Positions 1 through 9,934 of a stretch of DNA of 64,000 bases are shown in pieces (the stretch's first letter is position 1; every line of letters starts with the position of its first letter). Both the position numbers and the translations under genes were made by a program. The stretch is from Staphylococcus condimenti. Its GTDB lineage: Bacteria; Bacillota; Bacilli; Staphylococcales; Staphylococcaceae. A model generated the notes under the pieces. The model was not told the DNA's origin. It made no database searches and was given only the letters and a program-made list of their open reading frames with translations. Location of the stretch: assembly GCF_001618885.1 (NCBI RefSeq), contig NZ_CP015114.1, positions 1,116,001 through 1,180,000 on the forward strand, read 5' to 3'.

Positions 1-6
1 GTTAAA

Positions 7-978
7 TTAATGAATAAAGTTATATGATGCAGCTTGTCCTGCTGAAAGTGTACGTGAAGTTACAACACCAGGGCCGTAACCATAGTTCATTTCAGATACA
101 CGAACTGAACCGTCACCATTTACGCCTTCAACGTAAGCAACATGGCCATATGCACCTGCTGTTGATTGCATGATAGCACCTGCAGTTGGCGTATTATTAA
201 CTGTGCGACCTGCGGCAGCGGCAGCATTTGCCCAGTTATTTGCATTTCCCCATAATGAACCTGCTTTACCACCAGCACGTTCGAATACATAAGATGTACA
301 TTGACCAGAAGTATAGTAGTTTGCACCTGAATAGTTAGAGTAAGAAGATTGAGCAGCTGGTGCGCTGTAAGAAGCACTGCTGTAATTTCCAGAATAACTT
401 GTTGGTGCTGTATATGATGATGTATATGAACGAGTAGGTGCTGTGTATTCTACATTATTTTCATTAGAATAATAAGCTTGTGGTGCTGTCGTTACTTGTT
501 CTACATTATTATAATTTGAAGTTGTTGGTTGTTTTGCTGATTGACCTTCTTCATTGTAAGCTTGTTTTTCAACTTCTGGTGCAATTTTACCAGTAAATAA
601 CGCTTGTAAATGTGCTGCACCTTTATCAGAAACTGCTAAGATATCACCAGGTAAAATTAAATTTGTAAGTCCTGGGTTAAGTTCATGTAATTTATCTACA
701 GAGATATGATGTGTTTTTGCAATTGAATTTAAAGAGTCTCCCGCTTTCACTTCTACAACATCTGTATCCGGCAAGACTAATTGAGTGTCCTTTTTAACTT
801 CGTCTTGGTTTAATTTATTTAAATTTTTAATTTCATTTGTAGTAGTGGCAAACAAAGCTGCGACATCGCTTAATTTAGCGTCTTCTTTAACTACGTGTGT
901 TTGTTCTGCAGACGCGACGCCATTTAATCCTGTAAACACTGTTACCGATGCTGCTGAGAGTAATAAAGCTTTCTTCAT
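7..978 (-). CDS. Secreted LysM-CHAP cell-wall hydrolase (Sle1/SsaA-like)
   Basis: Predicted exported peptidoglycan hydrolase. An N-terminal signal peptide ends near ASA (about residue 24). A weak LysM (about 27-70) and a clear LysM (about 75-117) should bind glycan. A Ser/Tyr/Asn/Thr-rich linker (about 145-220) leads to a CHAP amidase/endopeptidase domain (225-323) with Cys227, His279 and Glu296/Asn298 as the likely catalytic set. It has fewer LysM units than Sle1, so I give no symbol. The gene stands alone next to prfB, as in S. aureus. WalR-like half-sites lie about 70 bp upstream of the start, which fits control by the essential cell-wall regulator. Confidence 0.9.
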   Translation of the reverse strand: MKKALLLSAASVTVFTGLNGVASAEQTHVVKEDAKLSDVAALFATTTNEIKNLNKLNQDEVKKDTQLVLPDTDVVEVKAGDSLNSIAKTHHISVDKLHELNPGLTNLILPGDILAVSDKGAAHLQALFTGKIAPEVEKQAYNEEGQSAKQPTTSNYNNVEQVTTAPQAYYSNENNVEYTAPTRSYTSSYTAPTSYSGNYSSASYSAPAAQSSYSNYSGANYYTSGQCTSYVFERAGGKAGSLWGNANNWANAAAAAGRTVNNTPTAGAIMQSTAGAYGHVAYVEGVNGDGSVRVSEMNYGYGPGVVTSRTLSAGQAASYNFIH

Positions 979-1048
979 TTATTAGTTCATCCTTTGCTGT
1001 CATTTTTAATGCATTTAATATAGCACAAAAAATAAGGCAAAAGATTAA

Positions 1049-1076
1049 TGTTAAAAAGTTGTAATATAACCGTTAA
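1049..1076 (+). promoter_or_regulatory. WalR (YycF) binding site, three phased half-sites
   Basis: TGTTAA-N5-TGTAAT at 1049-1065 matches the WalR consensus TGTWAH-N5-TGTWAH exactly, and a third hexamer CGTTAA follows after another 5 bases with one mismatch. The site reads on the plus strand, opposite to the gene it precedes. WalR is known to control staphylococcal LysM/CHAP hydrolases, so the location makes sense. Binding is inferred. Confidence 0.6.
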
Positions 1077-1245
1077 AAACCTTTATGTTTCTTTATACTA
1101 ACTCTTTTTTCTGTATAAAGTACAAATCATTGTCATTACTGTAACCTCCGGCATTTTTAAATCCACTGTAAACTTCATTTCAGTAACATTAATGAATGCA
1201 TATTGCATGAAAAGTTGATAAAAATAGCTTAGAAGATTTAAAGCG

Positions 1246-1284
1246 AATAAAAAAATCGAAGTGCTGCTGCACACTTCGATTTTT
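1246..1284 (-). terminator. Rho-independent terminator of prfB
   Basis: Perfect 13-bp stem (1251-1263 with 1272-1284), 8-base loop, and an A-run on the plus strand that becomes a U-run on the minus strand. Confidence 0.9.
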
Positions 1285-1298
1285 GAGCAATATTTTTA

Positions 1299-2415
1299 TT
1301 ATGCTTCACGATTATCCATTTGTGTTCTTAAATATGCTTCAATAAATGGCCCAATTTCTCCGTCCATCACTGCATTCACATTCCCTGTTTCTTCATTTGT
1401 ACGATGATCTTTTACCATTGAGTAAGGATGGAATACATAAGAACGAATTTGGCTTCCCCATCCGATTTCTTTTTGTTCACCGCGGATTTCAGCCATTTCA
1501 CGTTCTTGTTCCTCTAATTTCAGTTGATACAATTTGGATTTCAACATTTTCATTGCTGCTTCACGGTTTTTAATTTGAGAACGTTCATTTTGGTTATTTA
1601 CCACAATTCCAGTCGGATGGTGGGTAATACGGATTGCTGATTCAGTTTTGTTAATATGTTGTCCACCTGCACCAGACGCTCTGAAAGTATCTACTGTAAT
1701 ATCATCAGGATTCACTTCGATTTCAATCTCATTATTACTGAATTCAGGAATCACATCACAAGATACGAATGACGTATGACGACGGCCTGAGGAATCGAAA
1801 GGTGAAATACGCACGAGACGGTGTACACCTTTTTCAGCTTTCAAATAACCATACGCATTATGTCCTTTAATGACTAGCGTTACACTTTTAACACCCGCTT
1901 CATCACCCGGCAGATAATCTGCGACTTCTACTTTAAAGCCTTGTTGTTCAGCATAACGTTGATACATACGCAATAACATACTTGCCCAGTCTTGAGATTC
2001 TGTACCCCCTGCACCTGGATGCAATTCTAAAATTGCATTATTCGCATCATAAGGACCGTTTAATAACAATTGCATTTCAAATTGATCGAGTTTCTCTTTG
2101 AAGCCCATTGCTTCTTCTTCTAAATCTGCCTTTAAATCCTCATCAAATTCTTCTTGAAGCAATTCATGTGTTGCTGACATATCTTCTAGTTCTGCTTCTA
2201 AATCTCGATAGCCATTCACCACATGTTTCAATGCATTATTTTTATCAATAATTTCTTGCGCTTTATTTTGGTCATCCCAGAAATTCGGATCTGTCATCAT
2301 CTCTTCATATTCTTGGATGTTTGTCTCTTTTTCCTCTAAGTCAAAGAGACCCCCTAAGTTGATTTAATTTTTCTTCATAATTAGCGAGATTACGCTTAAT
2401 TTCGGATAATTCCAT
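1299..2415 (-). CDS. prfB: Peptide chain release factor 2, with programmed +1 frameshift
   Basis: Terminates translation at UGA and UAA. The main frame shows the SPF codon-recognition tripeptide (RISPFDSSG) and the GGQ catalytic motif ([10 protein letters not shown]). The gene starts upstream in another frame: ATG at 2415, with GGAGAG eight bases before it, opens a 24-codon frame that ends at an in-frame TGA (2341-2343). The context is the canonical recoding site: an internal Shine-Dalgarno AGGGGG, TCT, then CTT TGA C. A +1 slip on CTT continues with GAC TTA GAG into the long frame, giving about 371 residues, the usual RF2 length. RF2 abundance is therefore autoregulated at its own UGA. A simple reading would truncate the gene at 2300. 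Confidence 0.95.
2338..2358 (-). promoter_or_regulatory. RF2 recoding (+1 frameshift) site
   Basis: AGG GGG TCT CTT TGA C on the minus strand: a Shine-Dalgarno-like stimulator three bases before the slippery CTT, then an in-frame UGA followed by C. This is the conserved prfB autoregulatory element. The TGA is at 2341-2343. Confidence 0.95.
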
Positions 2416-2493
2416 AATCATATCTCTCCAATTCCAGTTTAATTTTCCAGACTACTCTATTATTTTAGCATATATCCATATTTTTGTCGGATT

Positions 2494-2573
2494 GAAAAAA
2501 GACCGCTGACAGCCCTTAGAAAGATAACCCAATTTCAATTGAGTATCTCTCTTAAAGCTATTTAACAGTGGTC
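2494..2573 (-). terminator. Terminator of secA, large hairpin
   Basis: Outer stem GACCGCTG (2501-2508) pairs with CAGTGGTC (2566-2573), allowing one G-U. An inner stem lies around 2519-2552. The minus-strand U-run comes from the A-run at 2495-2500. Confidence 0.75.
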
Positions 2574-2586
2574 CTAATACAACTTA

Positions 2587-5115
2587 CTATTTACCGCAGC
2601 AATTTTTATACTTTTTACCGCTGCCGCACGGACAAGGATCATTTCTGCCGATATGATTGTCTTTAACAACCGGTTGTGGTTTTACTTTTTCTTTTCCATC
2701 TTCAGCTGAAACATGCTGGCCTTGATATTCTTTCGCTTTATCACGTTCAATATCATCATCTACTGTGATAACAGACTTCAAGATATATTTGCTGACGTCT
2801 TCTTCAATATTGACCATCATTGTATCAAATAATTGATGTCCTTCATTTTGATAATCACGAAGCGGATTTTGCTGTCCATATGAACGTAAATGGATACCTT
2901 GACGCAATTGATCCATTGTATCGATATGGTCTGTCCATCTTCCATCAATAGAGCGTAATAAAATCATACGTTCAAATTCATTAAATTGCTCTGGGATATT
3001 TGCTTTTTGTGCTTCATAAGCTTTTTCAACTTTAGCCCATACCACATCAAAAATATCCTCAGGGTCTTTACCTTTAATTTCATCTTCTTTTACATCGCCT
3101 TCATGCAAGAAAACGTCATCCACAAAATTAATAAACGGTGTATAGTCTACTTCATCTGAATCTTCATTGATATAGTATGAAATCGCACGATCTAACGTAG
3201 AACGCATCATCGTAATAACTAATTCAGAACTTGATTCTGAATCGATAATGTTATTACGCTCACCATAAATAATTTCACGCTGCTTACGTAAAACTTCATC
3301 ATATTCTAAGATACGTTTACGCGCATCAAAGTTATTACCTTCAACACGTTTTTGCGCAGATTCAACTGCACGAGAGACCATTTTAGATTCAATCGGTGTA
3401 GAGTCATCCATACCTAAACGGCCCATCATTTTTTGCAGACGTTCAGAACCGAAACGTACCATCAATTCATCTTGTAATGATAAATAGAAACGGCTTTCTC
3501 CTCGGTCACCTTGACGACCGGAACGACCGCGCAATTGATCATCGATACGACGAGATTCATGACGTTCTGTACCGATAACAGCAAGACCGCCTAATTCTTC
3601 AACACCTTCGCCTAATTTAATATCAGTACCGCGACCAGCCATGTTTGTTGCAATTGTTACTGCACCTTTTTGACCAGCTGTAGATACAATTTCAGCTTCA
3701 CGTTCGTGATTTTTAGCGTTTAAGACATCATGACGCACACCACGTTTTTTTAATAGTTGTGAAATGTACTCACTTGTTTCAACCGCTACTGTACCTAAAA
3801 GAATCGGTTGGCCTTTTTTATGTTTTTCGACAACATCCTCAACAACGGCATCGAATTTACCTTTTTGACTGATGAAAATCAAGTCAGGTCTGTCTTCACG
3901 TTGAACAGGACGGTTCGTTGGAATTTGTGTAACGGTCATATTATAGATGTTGCGGAATTCTTCTTCCTCAGTTTTAGCAGTACCTGTCATACCTGCTAAT
4001 TTATTGTACATACGGAAGTAGTTTTGGAATGTGATAGAAGCCATTGTTTTAGATTCATTTTGAATTTGTACACCTTCTTTAGCCTCGATTGCTTGGTGAA
4101 GTCCTTCAGAGAATCGACGACCAGGCATTGTTCGACCTGTAAATTGGTCGACAATCAATACTTCTCCATCTACAACCATGTAATCTACATCTCGTTGCAA
4201 TGTATAGTTAGCGCGTAATGCTGTATTGATATGTGTGATAATATCAACATTTTTCAAATCATATAAGTTATCTAATTTGAACATACGTTCTGCTTTATCA
4301 GCACCTTGATCTGTTAATTGTACTGATTTTGTTTTTTCATCATAATTATAATCATCTTCTGCTTTCAGCATTTTAGCAAAAACATTCGCTTGTGTATAAA
4401 GTGATGTTGATTTTTCAGCTTCCCCTGAAATAATCAATGGCGTACGTGCTTCATCGATTAAAATAGAGTCAACCTCATCAATGATGGCGAAATGAAGCGG
4501 ACGCATAACACGTTCTTCTGAGTAATTCACCATGTTATCACGTAAATAATCGAAACCTAATTCATTATTTGTACTATACGTAATATCTGCATTATAAGCT
4601 TCGCGCTTTTGTTCTGTAGATAAGCTGTTCAAGTTTAATCCGACTGATAAACCTAAGAAGTTATATAACTCAGCCATTTCTTCACTTTGAGAACTTGCCA
4701 AATATTCATTGACTGTAATAACGTGTACACCACGTCCTGCTAAAGCATTTAAATACGTAGGCATTGTTGCAGTTAATGTTTTACCTTCACCTGTTCTCAT
4801 TTCTGAAATATCACCGTTATGAATGGCAATACCACCCATGATTTGGACTGGATAAGGTGTCATATTAAACACACGTTTCGCCCCTTCACGGACAAGTGCA
4901 AAAGCTTCTGGCAATATTTCATCTAACATTTTATTTTGTTTGATTACATCTTCTTCTGCTTGCAATCTTTCTTGGAATTCTTTTGTTTTATTTCTAATTT
5001 CTTCATCAGTAAGAATCGACATGTCTTCTTCTAATGCGATTACTTTGTCGGCTTGCTTACTTAGGCGTTTGATTTCTCTTTTATTGCCGTCAACAATTTT
5101 TGTTAAAAAACCCAT
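2587..5115 (-). CDS. secA: Preprotein translocase ATPase SecA
   Basis: Motor of the Sec pathway; it drives unfolded preproteins through SecYEG. The 842 residues are normal for SecA1. Walker A GEGKT is at 109-113, and the DEAD-like [13 protein letters not shown] lies near residue 210. The second RecA-like domain has [10 protein letters not shown] and [11 protein letters not shown]. The C-terminus carries the zinc-binding CxCx8CC motif ([14 protein letters not shown]) that contacts SecB-like partners or lipid. The MGFLTK start follows a fitting ribosome site. It lies directly upstream of prfB, with its own terminator between them. Confidence 0.98.
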   Translation of the reverse strand: MGFLTKIVDGNKREIKRLSKQADKVIALEEDMSILTDEEIRNKTKEFQERLQAEEDVIKQNKMLDEILPEAFALVREGAKRVFNMTPYPVQIMGGIAIHNGDISEMRTGEGKTLTATMPTYLNALAGRGVHVITVNEYLASSQSEEMAELYNFLGLSVGLNLNSLSTEQKREAYNADITYSTNNELGFDYLRDNMVNYSEERVMRPLHFAIIDEVDSILIDEARTPLIISGEAEKSTSLYTQANVFAKMLKAEDDYNYDEKTKSVQLTDQGADKAERMFKLDNLYDLKNVDIITHINTALRANYTLQRDVDYMVVDGEVLIVDQFTGRTMPGRRFSEGLHQAIEAKEGVQIQNESKTMASITFQNYFRMYNKLAGMTGTAKTEEEEFRNIYNMTVTQIPTNRPVQREDRPDLIFISQKGKFDAVVEDVVEKHKKGQPILLGTVAVETSEYISQLLKKRGVRHDVLNAKNHEREAEIVSTAGQKGAVTIATNMAGRGTDIKLGEGVEELGGLAVIGTERHESRRIDDQLRGRSGRQGDRGESRFYLSLQDELMVRFGSERLQKMMGRLGMDDSTPIESKMVSRAVESAQKRVEGNNFDARKRILEYDEVLRKQREIIYGERNNIIDSESSSELVITMMRSTLDRAISYYINEDSDEVDYTPFINFVDDVFLHEGDVKEDEIKGKDPEDIFDVVWAKVEKAYEAQKANIPEQFNEFERMILLRSIDGRWTDHIDTMDQLRQGIHLRSYGQQNPLRDYQNEGHQLFDTMMVNIEEDVSKYILKSVITVDDDIERDKAKEYQGQHVSAEDGKEKVKPQPVVKDNHIGRNDPCPCGSGKKYKNCCGK

Positions 5116-5500
5116 TCTGTTCGCTCCTTTGGTATAAAAACTGTTTGGCTTACAACAATTTATCTTACCATTTATATGGCTTAATTTATACTTAAAAACT
5201 CATAGGATACTGTTCATTATTTTTTAATAAACTGCCTCGTTGTAATTATCAAGATGTACTTCTCACAGTTTCATTTATTTTTCGTTAACATCATGTGCCA
5301 CTTTAATTTCACAATGATATGCCGTGTTTTAATACAGCTTTACTTTAATAATTGTGAACTTAATACATCCCTCTTATTTTGACACGTACACCCCTTGTAA
5401 ATCAATCAATTGCGTTTTTATTAATCAAATCTTAATAAGTGTTCTTCAAAAAAAGAAACTCTTGCAGCAATGCAGCAAGAGCTCTTTTAAATACCACATA
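5116..5500. other. Intergenic region: secA promoter and hpf terminator
   Basis: 385 bases. The hpf terminator sits at 5443-5486 and the secA promoter and leader fill the rest. I see no convincing ORF or RNA motif; an 85-codon plus-strand frame here is an antisense shadow. Confidence 0.5.
5443..5486 (-). terminator. Terminator of hpf
   Basis: Stem CTCTTGC (5459-5465) with GCAAGAG (5475-5481), followed on the minus strand by a U-rich run. Confidence 0.85.
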
Positions 5501-6067
5501 TTAATTTTCAAGAGTTTCAATCAAACCATATTTTCCGTCTTTTCGACGGTAAACAATACTTGTTCCATCAGTTTCACGGTCGTTGAAAATGAAGAAATCA
5601 TGACCAAGTAAATCCATTTGTAATACCGCTTCTTCAGAATCCATTGGTTTCAAGCTGAATTGTTTAGAACGGATGATTTCAATTTTATCATCTTTATCAT
5701 GATCAGCATCTGTTTCCGGCGGAGTTTCCGGAGTTGCTGGGAACGGTTCATGTTCGCTTTCTTGACGTTTTTTACGATTAACACGTGTTTTGTATTTACG
5801 AACTTGACGTTCTAATTTGTTAGTGATCAAGTCAATTCCAGCATATAAATCATCGTTTCTTTCTTCTGCACGAAGTGTCACGTTTTTAAGCGGAATTGTA
5901 ACTTCGATTTTTGTGCTAGAATTTGCATAAGTTTTCACTTTTACATGTGCATTCACATTCGGCACATTAGTGAAGTAACGTTCAAGTTTACCAACTTTGT
6001 CCTCAATGTAATTACGGATTGCGTCTGTAATAGTGAGGTTGTCTCCATGAATTTCAAATCTAATCAT
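5501..6067 (-). CDS. hpf: Long-form ribosome hibernation promoting factor
   Basis: Binds the 30S subunit and dimerises 70S ribosomes into inactive 100S particles in stationary phase. The N-terminal S30AE domain (about 1-100) starts [15 protein letters not shown] charged linker (about 105-130) follows. The C-terminal dimerisation domain (about 133-188) has [17 protein letters not shown] and [11 protein letters not shown]. The length of 188 is typical of the long HPF of Firmicutes. It is placed between comFC and secA, as in other staphylococci. Confidence 0.95.
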   Translation of the reverse strand: MIRFEIHGDNLTITDAIRNYIEDKVGKLERYFTNVPNVNAHVKVKTYANSSTKIEVTIPLKNVTLRAEERNDDLYAGIDLITNKLERQVRKYKTRVNRKKRQESEHEPFPATPETPPETDADHDKDDKIEIIRSKQFSLKPMDSEEAVLQMDLLGHDFFIFNDRETDGTSIVYRRKDGKYGLIETLEN

Positions 6068-6138
6068 AGTAATCGACTCCTTTAACCTCTATATGTGTTG
6101 TTATTGGTAATGCTCACTATTATAATAACATGTTTACA

Positions 6139-6846
6139 CTACCTAACAAAAGTAAATACATCGACTTTTCCTATTTTTCTGATAAATAACTTTTCAGCTG
6201 CTTGATGTTCTGACACACCTGTTGTATAAATATCATTCACGAGTAATATTGTCTTATTTTCAAGGTTTAAAGCTTGAGCTTCCGACGTTAAATAAAATAG
6301 ATTTCTCTTTTTATGATATGCAGTTTGGTGTTTTATATTACTTTCAGACTGGCCGGTTGTACCAAACAAATCAACAAAAGGGATTTTCTTTGTTTTTAAT
6401 ACTTGTATGACTGGATTAAATGTACTTTTTACATCATCTTTTGCTGACATAGGAATTGGAACAATATAATCATGCCGCTTTTTCGGGAAATGAATTTGCG
6501 CTGCAATTACTTCACATAACGCAACATCTCCTCCGTTTCGATATTGGTGAAAAACATCCTTTATAATACCTTTATTGTAATACTCGCAATAAAGTTGATT
6601 GATTAATGTGAAGTGCTGTGCTAATTTCATGCAATCTCCGCATTTTGTCTCATGAGTTGTTAGTGGTTTAAGACATTTTTTGCAATAGCTTTCTTCATCC
6701 ATATTTTTAAGTTTCTTTTTATTAAATATAAGACATTGTTCCCACCCTTCTCGACATTTTTCACATAATATCTCAGGTTCCCGATAAAAATTGACAGCCG
6801 TCAAAGGATCCGCAAACTTCTGTCTGCACTGCAAGCACCTAGGCAT
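6139..6846 (-). CDS. comFC: ComFC competence phosphoribosyltransferase-like protein
   Basis: Late competence protein that works with the ComFA motor in DNA uptake. The N-terminus has paired CxxC zinc fingers (CLQC, CEKC, CKKC, CGDC within the first 85 residues). The C-terminal half is a phosphoribosyltransferase fold with the PRPP-loop motif ILLVNDIYTTG near residue 205. Its start overlaps the comFA stop by 8 bases, so the two are translationally coupled. Confidence 0.9.
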   Translation of the reverse strand: MPRCLQCRQKFADPLTAVNFYREPEILCEKCREGWEQCLIFNKKKLKNMDEESYCKKCLKPLTTHETKCGDCMKLAQHFTLINQLYCEYYNKGIIKDVFHQYRNGGDVALCEVIAAQIHFPKKRHDYIVPIPMSAKDDVKSTFNPVIQVLKTKKIPFVDLFGTTGQSESNIKHQTAYHKKRNLFYLTSEAQALNLENKTILLVNDIYTTGVSEHQAAEKLFIRKIGKVDVFTFVR

Positions 6847-8140
6847 CTAGCCACCCCTTTTCAATACCAATACGGTTCATTTGTTGAATTTGATATTTCG
6901 CACGCATCATACTGAGCGAAACACCATTATGCAGATATAACACAAGACCTTTAGTATCTTGTATCTTCCTGCCCGTTCTCCCAGCAATTTGTACTAAAGC
7001 AGCAGTCTTAAAATCTTGGCTGTTCAGCACAATGACATCTAAATGCGACATCGTGAATCCCCGCTCTAAAATGGTTGTCGTGAAAACAACAGGATGACAC
7101 CCTTCTCTTAGCGCTGTGACTTTATCAAAACGCAATGCATCTTCGCTATGGACATAAATCAAATCTGGAATATGCTTACGATAAACTTCAAAAGCTTGTT
7201 TCATGGCTTCAATATGATTAAAAAACACAAGGGTATAACGGTTATTGCTGATTTGTTTTTTCAATATTTGAAGTAAACTGACCTGCAGCTTAGAAGGCTT
7301 GAACTTTAAATATTTGTATTGCGGAACAGGAAGCGGTTGACGGTGATAACGTGCAGGGAGGGTAATAATATTTTCAGTTTTGAATTGTGAACGTAGTTTT
7401 TGTGAAGGTGTAGCTGTCATATATATGTGGCTTGAGGTAGTACTAGAAGCACATTCTAATGTGTGCTGGAGTAATGGATCCATTGAAAGCGGAAAAGCAT
7501 CTACTTCATCTATAAAAATGACATCGAAATGTTGTTTGAATCGATAGAGCTGATGAATGGTTGCAACTACAAAATGTCCATTATATTTTTGAGATTGTCC
7601 TTGATAGAGTACATCGATATCTTCAGAAGCAAAAGCTTCAGCAATCCGTATACTGATTTCAACCACGACATCTACCCTTGGCGAGACAATAGCTACGTTA
7701 TATCCTTGTTGTCTAGCATATTGTATGCCTGCAAACATCATCTCAGTCTTGCCTGCTCCTGTGACGGCATATAAAAGCAAGTTCTCTTTAGCTTTAATAG
7801 CACGTATAATGTTTTCAGATGCGTATGTTTGTTGGGCAGAGAGTTCGAAATCCAGTTGATATGCAGCTTGGCTTGAGACATGCTTTGTTTTAGTGATGTA
7901 AACATCCGAATGAGAATCCATACGTCCTAATTGCAAGCACTGTCTGCAATAAGTGATTTCTTTTTGAAGCGGTTCAGAATAATAAGTATAGTAATCTTCG
8001 CTTACTGCACTTTCGCATTGAATGCACTGCCACCTTCCTTTTTCATTTTTTATCACGCCTTTTTGAGTCGTTTGAATTTCTTCATCTGTTAAATCTTCTT
8101 TATTACGTATTAATCGGCCATAATACTTAATTTCAATCAT
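6839..8140 (-). CDS. comFA: ComFA DNA uptake ATPase (DEAD/DEAH-like)
   Basis: Cytosolic helicase-like ATPase that helps import single-stranded DNA during transformation. Zinc cysteines C39/C42 and C65/C68 precede Walker A (AVTGAGKTE, 125-133) and the DEVD Walker B (FIDEVDAFPL). SAT is replaced by MTATPS, and motif VI is QIAGRTGRK. 433 residues is close to the usual length. The gene looks intact, although competence is rarely seen in staphylococci. Confidence 0.92.
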   Translation of the reverse strand: MIEIKYYGRLIRNKEDLTDEEIQTTQKGVIKNEKGRWQCIQCESAVSEDYYTYYSEPLQKEITYCRQCLQLGRMDSHSDVYITKTKHVSSQAAYQLDFELSAQQTYASENIIRAIKAKENLLLYAVTGAGKTEMMFAGIQYARQQGYNVAIVSPRVDVVVEISIRIAEAFASEDIDVLYQGQSQKYNGHFVVATIHQLYRFKQHFDVIFIDEVDAFPLSMDPLLQHTLECASSTTSSHIYMTATPSQKLRSQFKTENIITLPARYHRQPLPVPQYKYLKFKPSKLQVSLLQILKKQISNNRYTLVFFNHIEAMKQAFEVYRKHIPDLIYVHSEDALRFDKVTALREGCHPVVFTTTILERGFTMSHLDVIVLNSQDFKTAALVQIAGRTGRKIQDTKGLVLYLHNGVSLSMMRAKYQIQQMNRIGIEKGWLDA

Positions 8141-8162
8141 TCCTTTTATGTGATTTCTGGAT

Positions 8163-8209
8163 GTAAAAAAGCAGACCGAAACACTTGTATCCCAAGTATT
8201 TCCATCTGC
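8163..8209 (-). terminator. Terminator of fakB1
   Basis: Outer stem GCAGA (8171-8175) with TCTGC (8205-8209). An inner stem pairs AAACACTTG with CAAGTATTT around a short loop. The minus-strand U-run comes from 8165-8170. Confidence 0.8.
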
Positions 8210-8223
8210 CCTATGATGAAAAA

Positions 8224-9108
8224 TTATTTTTCTTCTGGTGAATTTGCTAATGTTGCAATATGTTTATTTGTAAATCCTAATGCTACGCTTCCAACACCTA
8301 AGTGTGTTGCGATAACAGGTGTAAATTCTGAATAATTGATTACGTAGTTTGGGTAATTTTCTTTTAAATGGTTATATAATCTCAAACCATCTTCTTTAGC
8401 ATCACCATTTACCACAAATAAAGTGACATTCTCATAATCTTTCACTCTGTCTAAAACACCTTGCTCTATTGTTTTAATGGCACGTTTTTTAGTACGTACT
8501 TTATCTAAAGGTAAAATCTTTCCATCCACAAATTCTAAAACCGGCTTCATCTTCAACAATGAGCCAATAAAAGCTTGCGCACCTGTAATACGACCGCTTT
8601 TTTGCAGATTTTTCAAATCATCTACCACTACTAAAGCACCCGTGTATTCGCGCATCTCTAATAATTCATTCATGACTTCATCAGCAGTTAAACCTGCCTC
8701 AACACGTTCTGCAGCGTAAATAACATAACCGCCTAAGATCATACCTGACAATTTAGAATCAAACGTATGAACATTGATGCCTTCTACCATTTCACCTGCT
8801 TGGGTTGCAGCTTGATAAGTACCACTGATGCCATCAGATAAAAACAAACCAATGACATCTGTGTAACCTGCATCACGCAGACGTTCATATTCTTCTATTA
8901 CATTACCAATTGCCGGTTGACTTGTCGTAGGCAATGTTTTTTCACTTTTCATACGACGATAAAGTTCAGAAGCATTCAGCTCTTTACCTTCTATATAGTT
9001 ATCTCCGTTTGCAAATGTTACGCTAAGCGAAACGACTGAAATATTATATTTGTCTAATAAACGCTGAGGCAATGATGTTGTGGAGTCTGTCATCACAGCA
9101 ATCTTCAT
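8224..9108 (-). CDS. fakB1: DegV-family fatty acid-binding protein FakB1
   Basis: Binds a fatty acid and presents it to the kinase FakA, making acyl-phosphate for phospholipid synthesis. It is full length (294 residues). The DegV N-terminus is [14 protein letters not shown], with [17 protein letters not shown] and the conserved basic segment near VRTKKRA. Lying next to comFA matches the fakB1 locus of S. aureus, rather than fakB2, so the paralogue call rests on synteny. Its own terminator separates it from comFA. Confidence 0.88.
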   Translation of the reverse strand: MKIAVMTDSTTSLPQRLLDKYNISVVSLSVTFANGDNYIEGKELNASELYRRMKSEKTLPTTSQPAIGNVIEEYERLRDAGYTDVIGLFLSDGISGTYQAATQAGEMVEGINVHTFDSKLSGMILGGYVIYAAERVEAGLTADEVMNELLEMREYTGALVVVDDLKNLQKSGRITGAQAFIGSLLKMKPVLEFVDGKILPLDKVRTKKRAIKTIEQGVLDRVKDYENVTLFVVNGDAKEDGLRLYNHLKENYPNYVINYSEFTPVIATHLGVGSVALGFTNKHIATLANSPEEK

Positions 9109-9247
9109 AAGAATCCTCCTAAAATATACTCGCTTTTAATGATACCCTATTTCATAAAAAAAGAAAATTGATTTTACTGTTTAGAAAACTTCTTGCAGAC
9201 ATGTATAATGAGAAACAAGAGTTGAACTTATAAAAGGATGTCATATT

Positions 9248-9889
9248 ATGGAAAATAATATTATTACAATTAAGCAAGAATATATTATCGAAAATACAAT
9301 CAACAAATCACGTTTTATTGCACATATCAAACCTGTCAAAACAGAAGAAGAAGCAAAAGCTTTTATTGATGAAGTTAAAAAAGAGCATCGTGAAGCCACA
9401 CATAATTGTTCTGCCTATACAATCGGCGATAATATGCTTATTCAAAAAGCCAATGATGATGGAGAACCGAGCGGTACCGCAGGCGTCCCGATGCTTGAAA
9501 TTCTTAAAAAGTTAGAAACGCACGATACTGCTGCGGTGGTTACACGTTATTTCGGCGGTATTAAATTAGGCACAGGCGGCCTGATCAGAGCTTACAGCGG
9601 TGCAGTCAGAGATGCTATTAAAGAAGGCGGCCGTGTCGAATTACGCAATGCTTTTCCCACTACCGTTACAATCAGCTATGATTTAACCGGCAAACTTGAA
9701 TATGAATTGCAATCTACTGACTTTATTTTGCGTGATACAGTGTATACCGACAAAGTAAGTTATAAGATTGATGTACTTGAAGATGATTTTGATGACTTTA
9801 TTAATTTCTTAAATCGTATTACTGCTGGAAAATATAAATTAGAAAAAGGCGAAGCCACACGCCTACCTTTTGATATCGAAACAAAATAA
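9248..9889 (+). CDS. YigZ/IMPACT family protein
   Basis: UPF0029 protein of unconfirmed role, related to yeast Yih1/IMPACT. The N-terminal domain has the family signature around ATHNCSAYTIG and NDDGEPSGTAG (about 50-85), then TRYFGGIKLGTGGLIRAY (about 98-115). The C-terminal half is a DUF1949-type ferredoxin-like domain. 213 residues is normal. It is transcribed away from fakB1 and converges on tagO at a shared terminator. Confidence 0.9.
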   Translation: MENNIITIKQEYIIENTINKSRFIAHIKPVKTEEEAKAFIDEVKKEHREATHNCSAYTIGDNMLIQKANDDGEPSGTAGVPMLEILKKLETHDTAAVVTRYFGGIKLGTGGLIRAYSGAVRDAIKEGGRVELRNAFPTTVTISYDLTGKLEYELQSTDFILRDTVYTDKVSYKIDVLEDDFDDFINFLNRITAGKYKLEKGEATRLPFDIETK

Positions 9890-9934
9890 AAATTGCTGGA
9901 GTTCTCATTAGCGAGAATTCCAGCAATTTTTATT
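9887..9934. terminator. Bidirectional terminator between yigZ-like gene and tagO
   Basis: Long near-perfect stem with arms AATTGCTGGAGTTCTC and GAGAATTCCAGCAATT, flanked by A-run and T-run. It serves both converging genes. Confidence 0.93.

Larger units (their letters stand above)
979..1298. other. Intergenic region: LysM-CHAP promoter and prfB terminator
   Basis: About 320 bases without a gene. The left part carries the promoter of the LysM-CHAP gene, with WalR-like sites at 1049-1076. The right end carries the prfB terminator (1246-1284). Between about 1080 and 1240 I see only AT-rich sequence. Confidence 0.6.
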
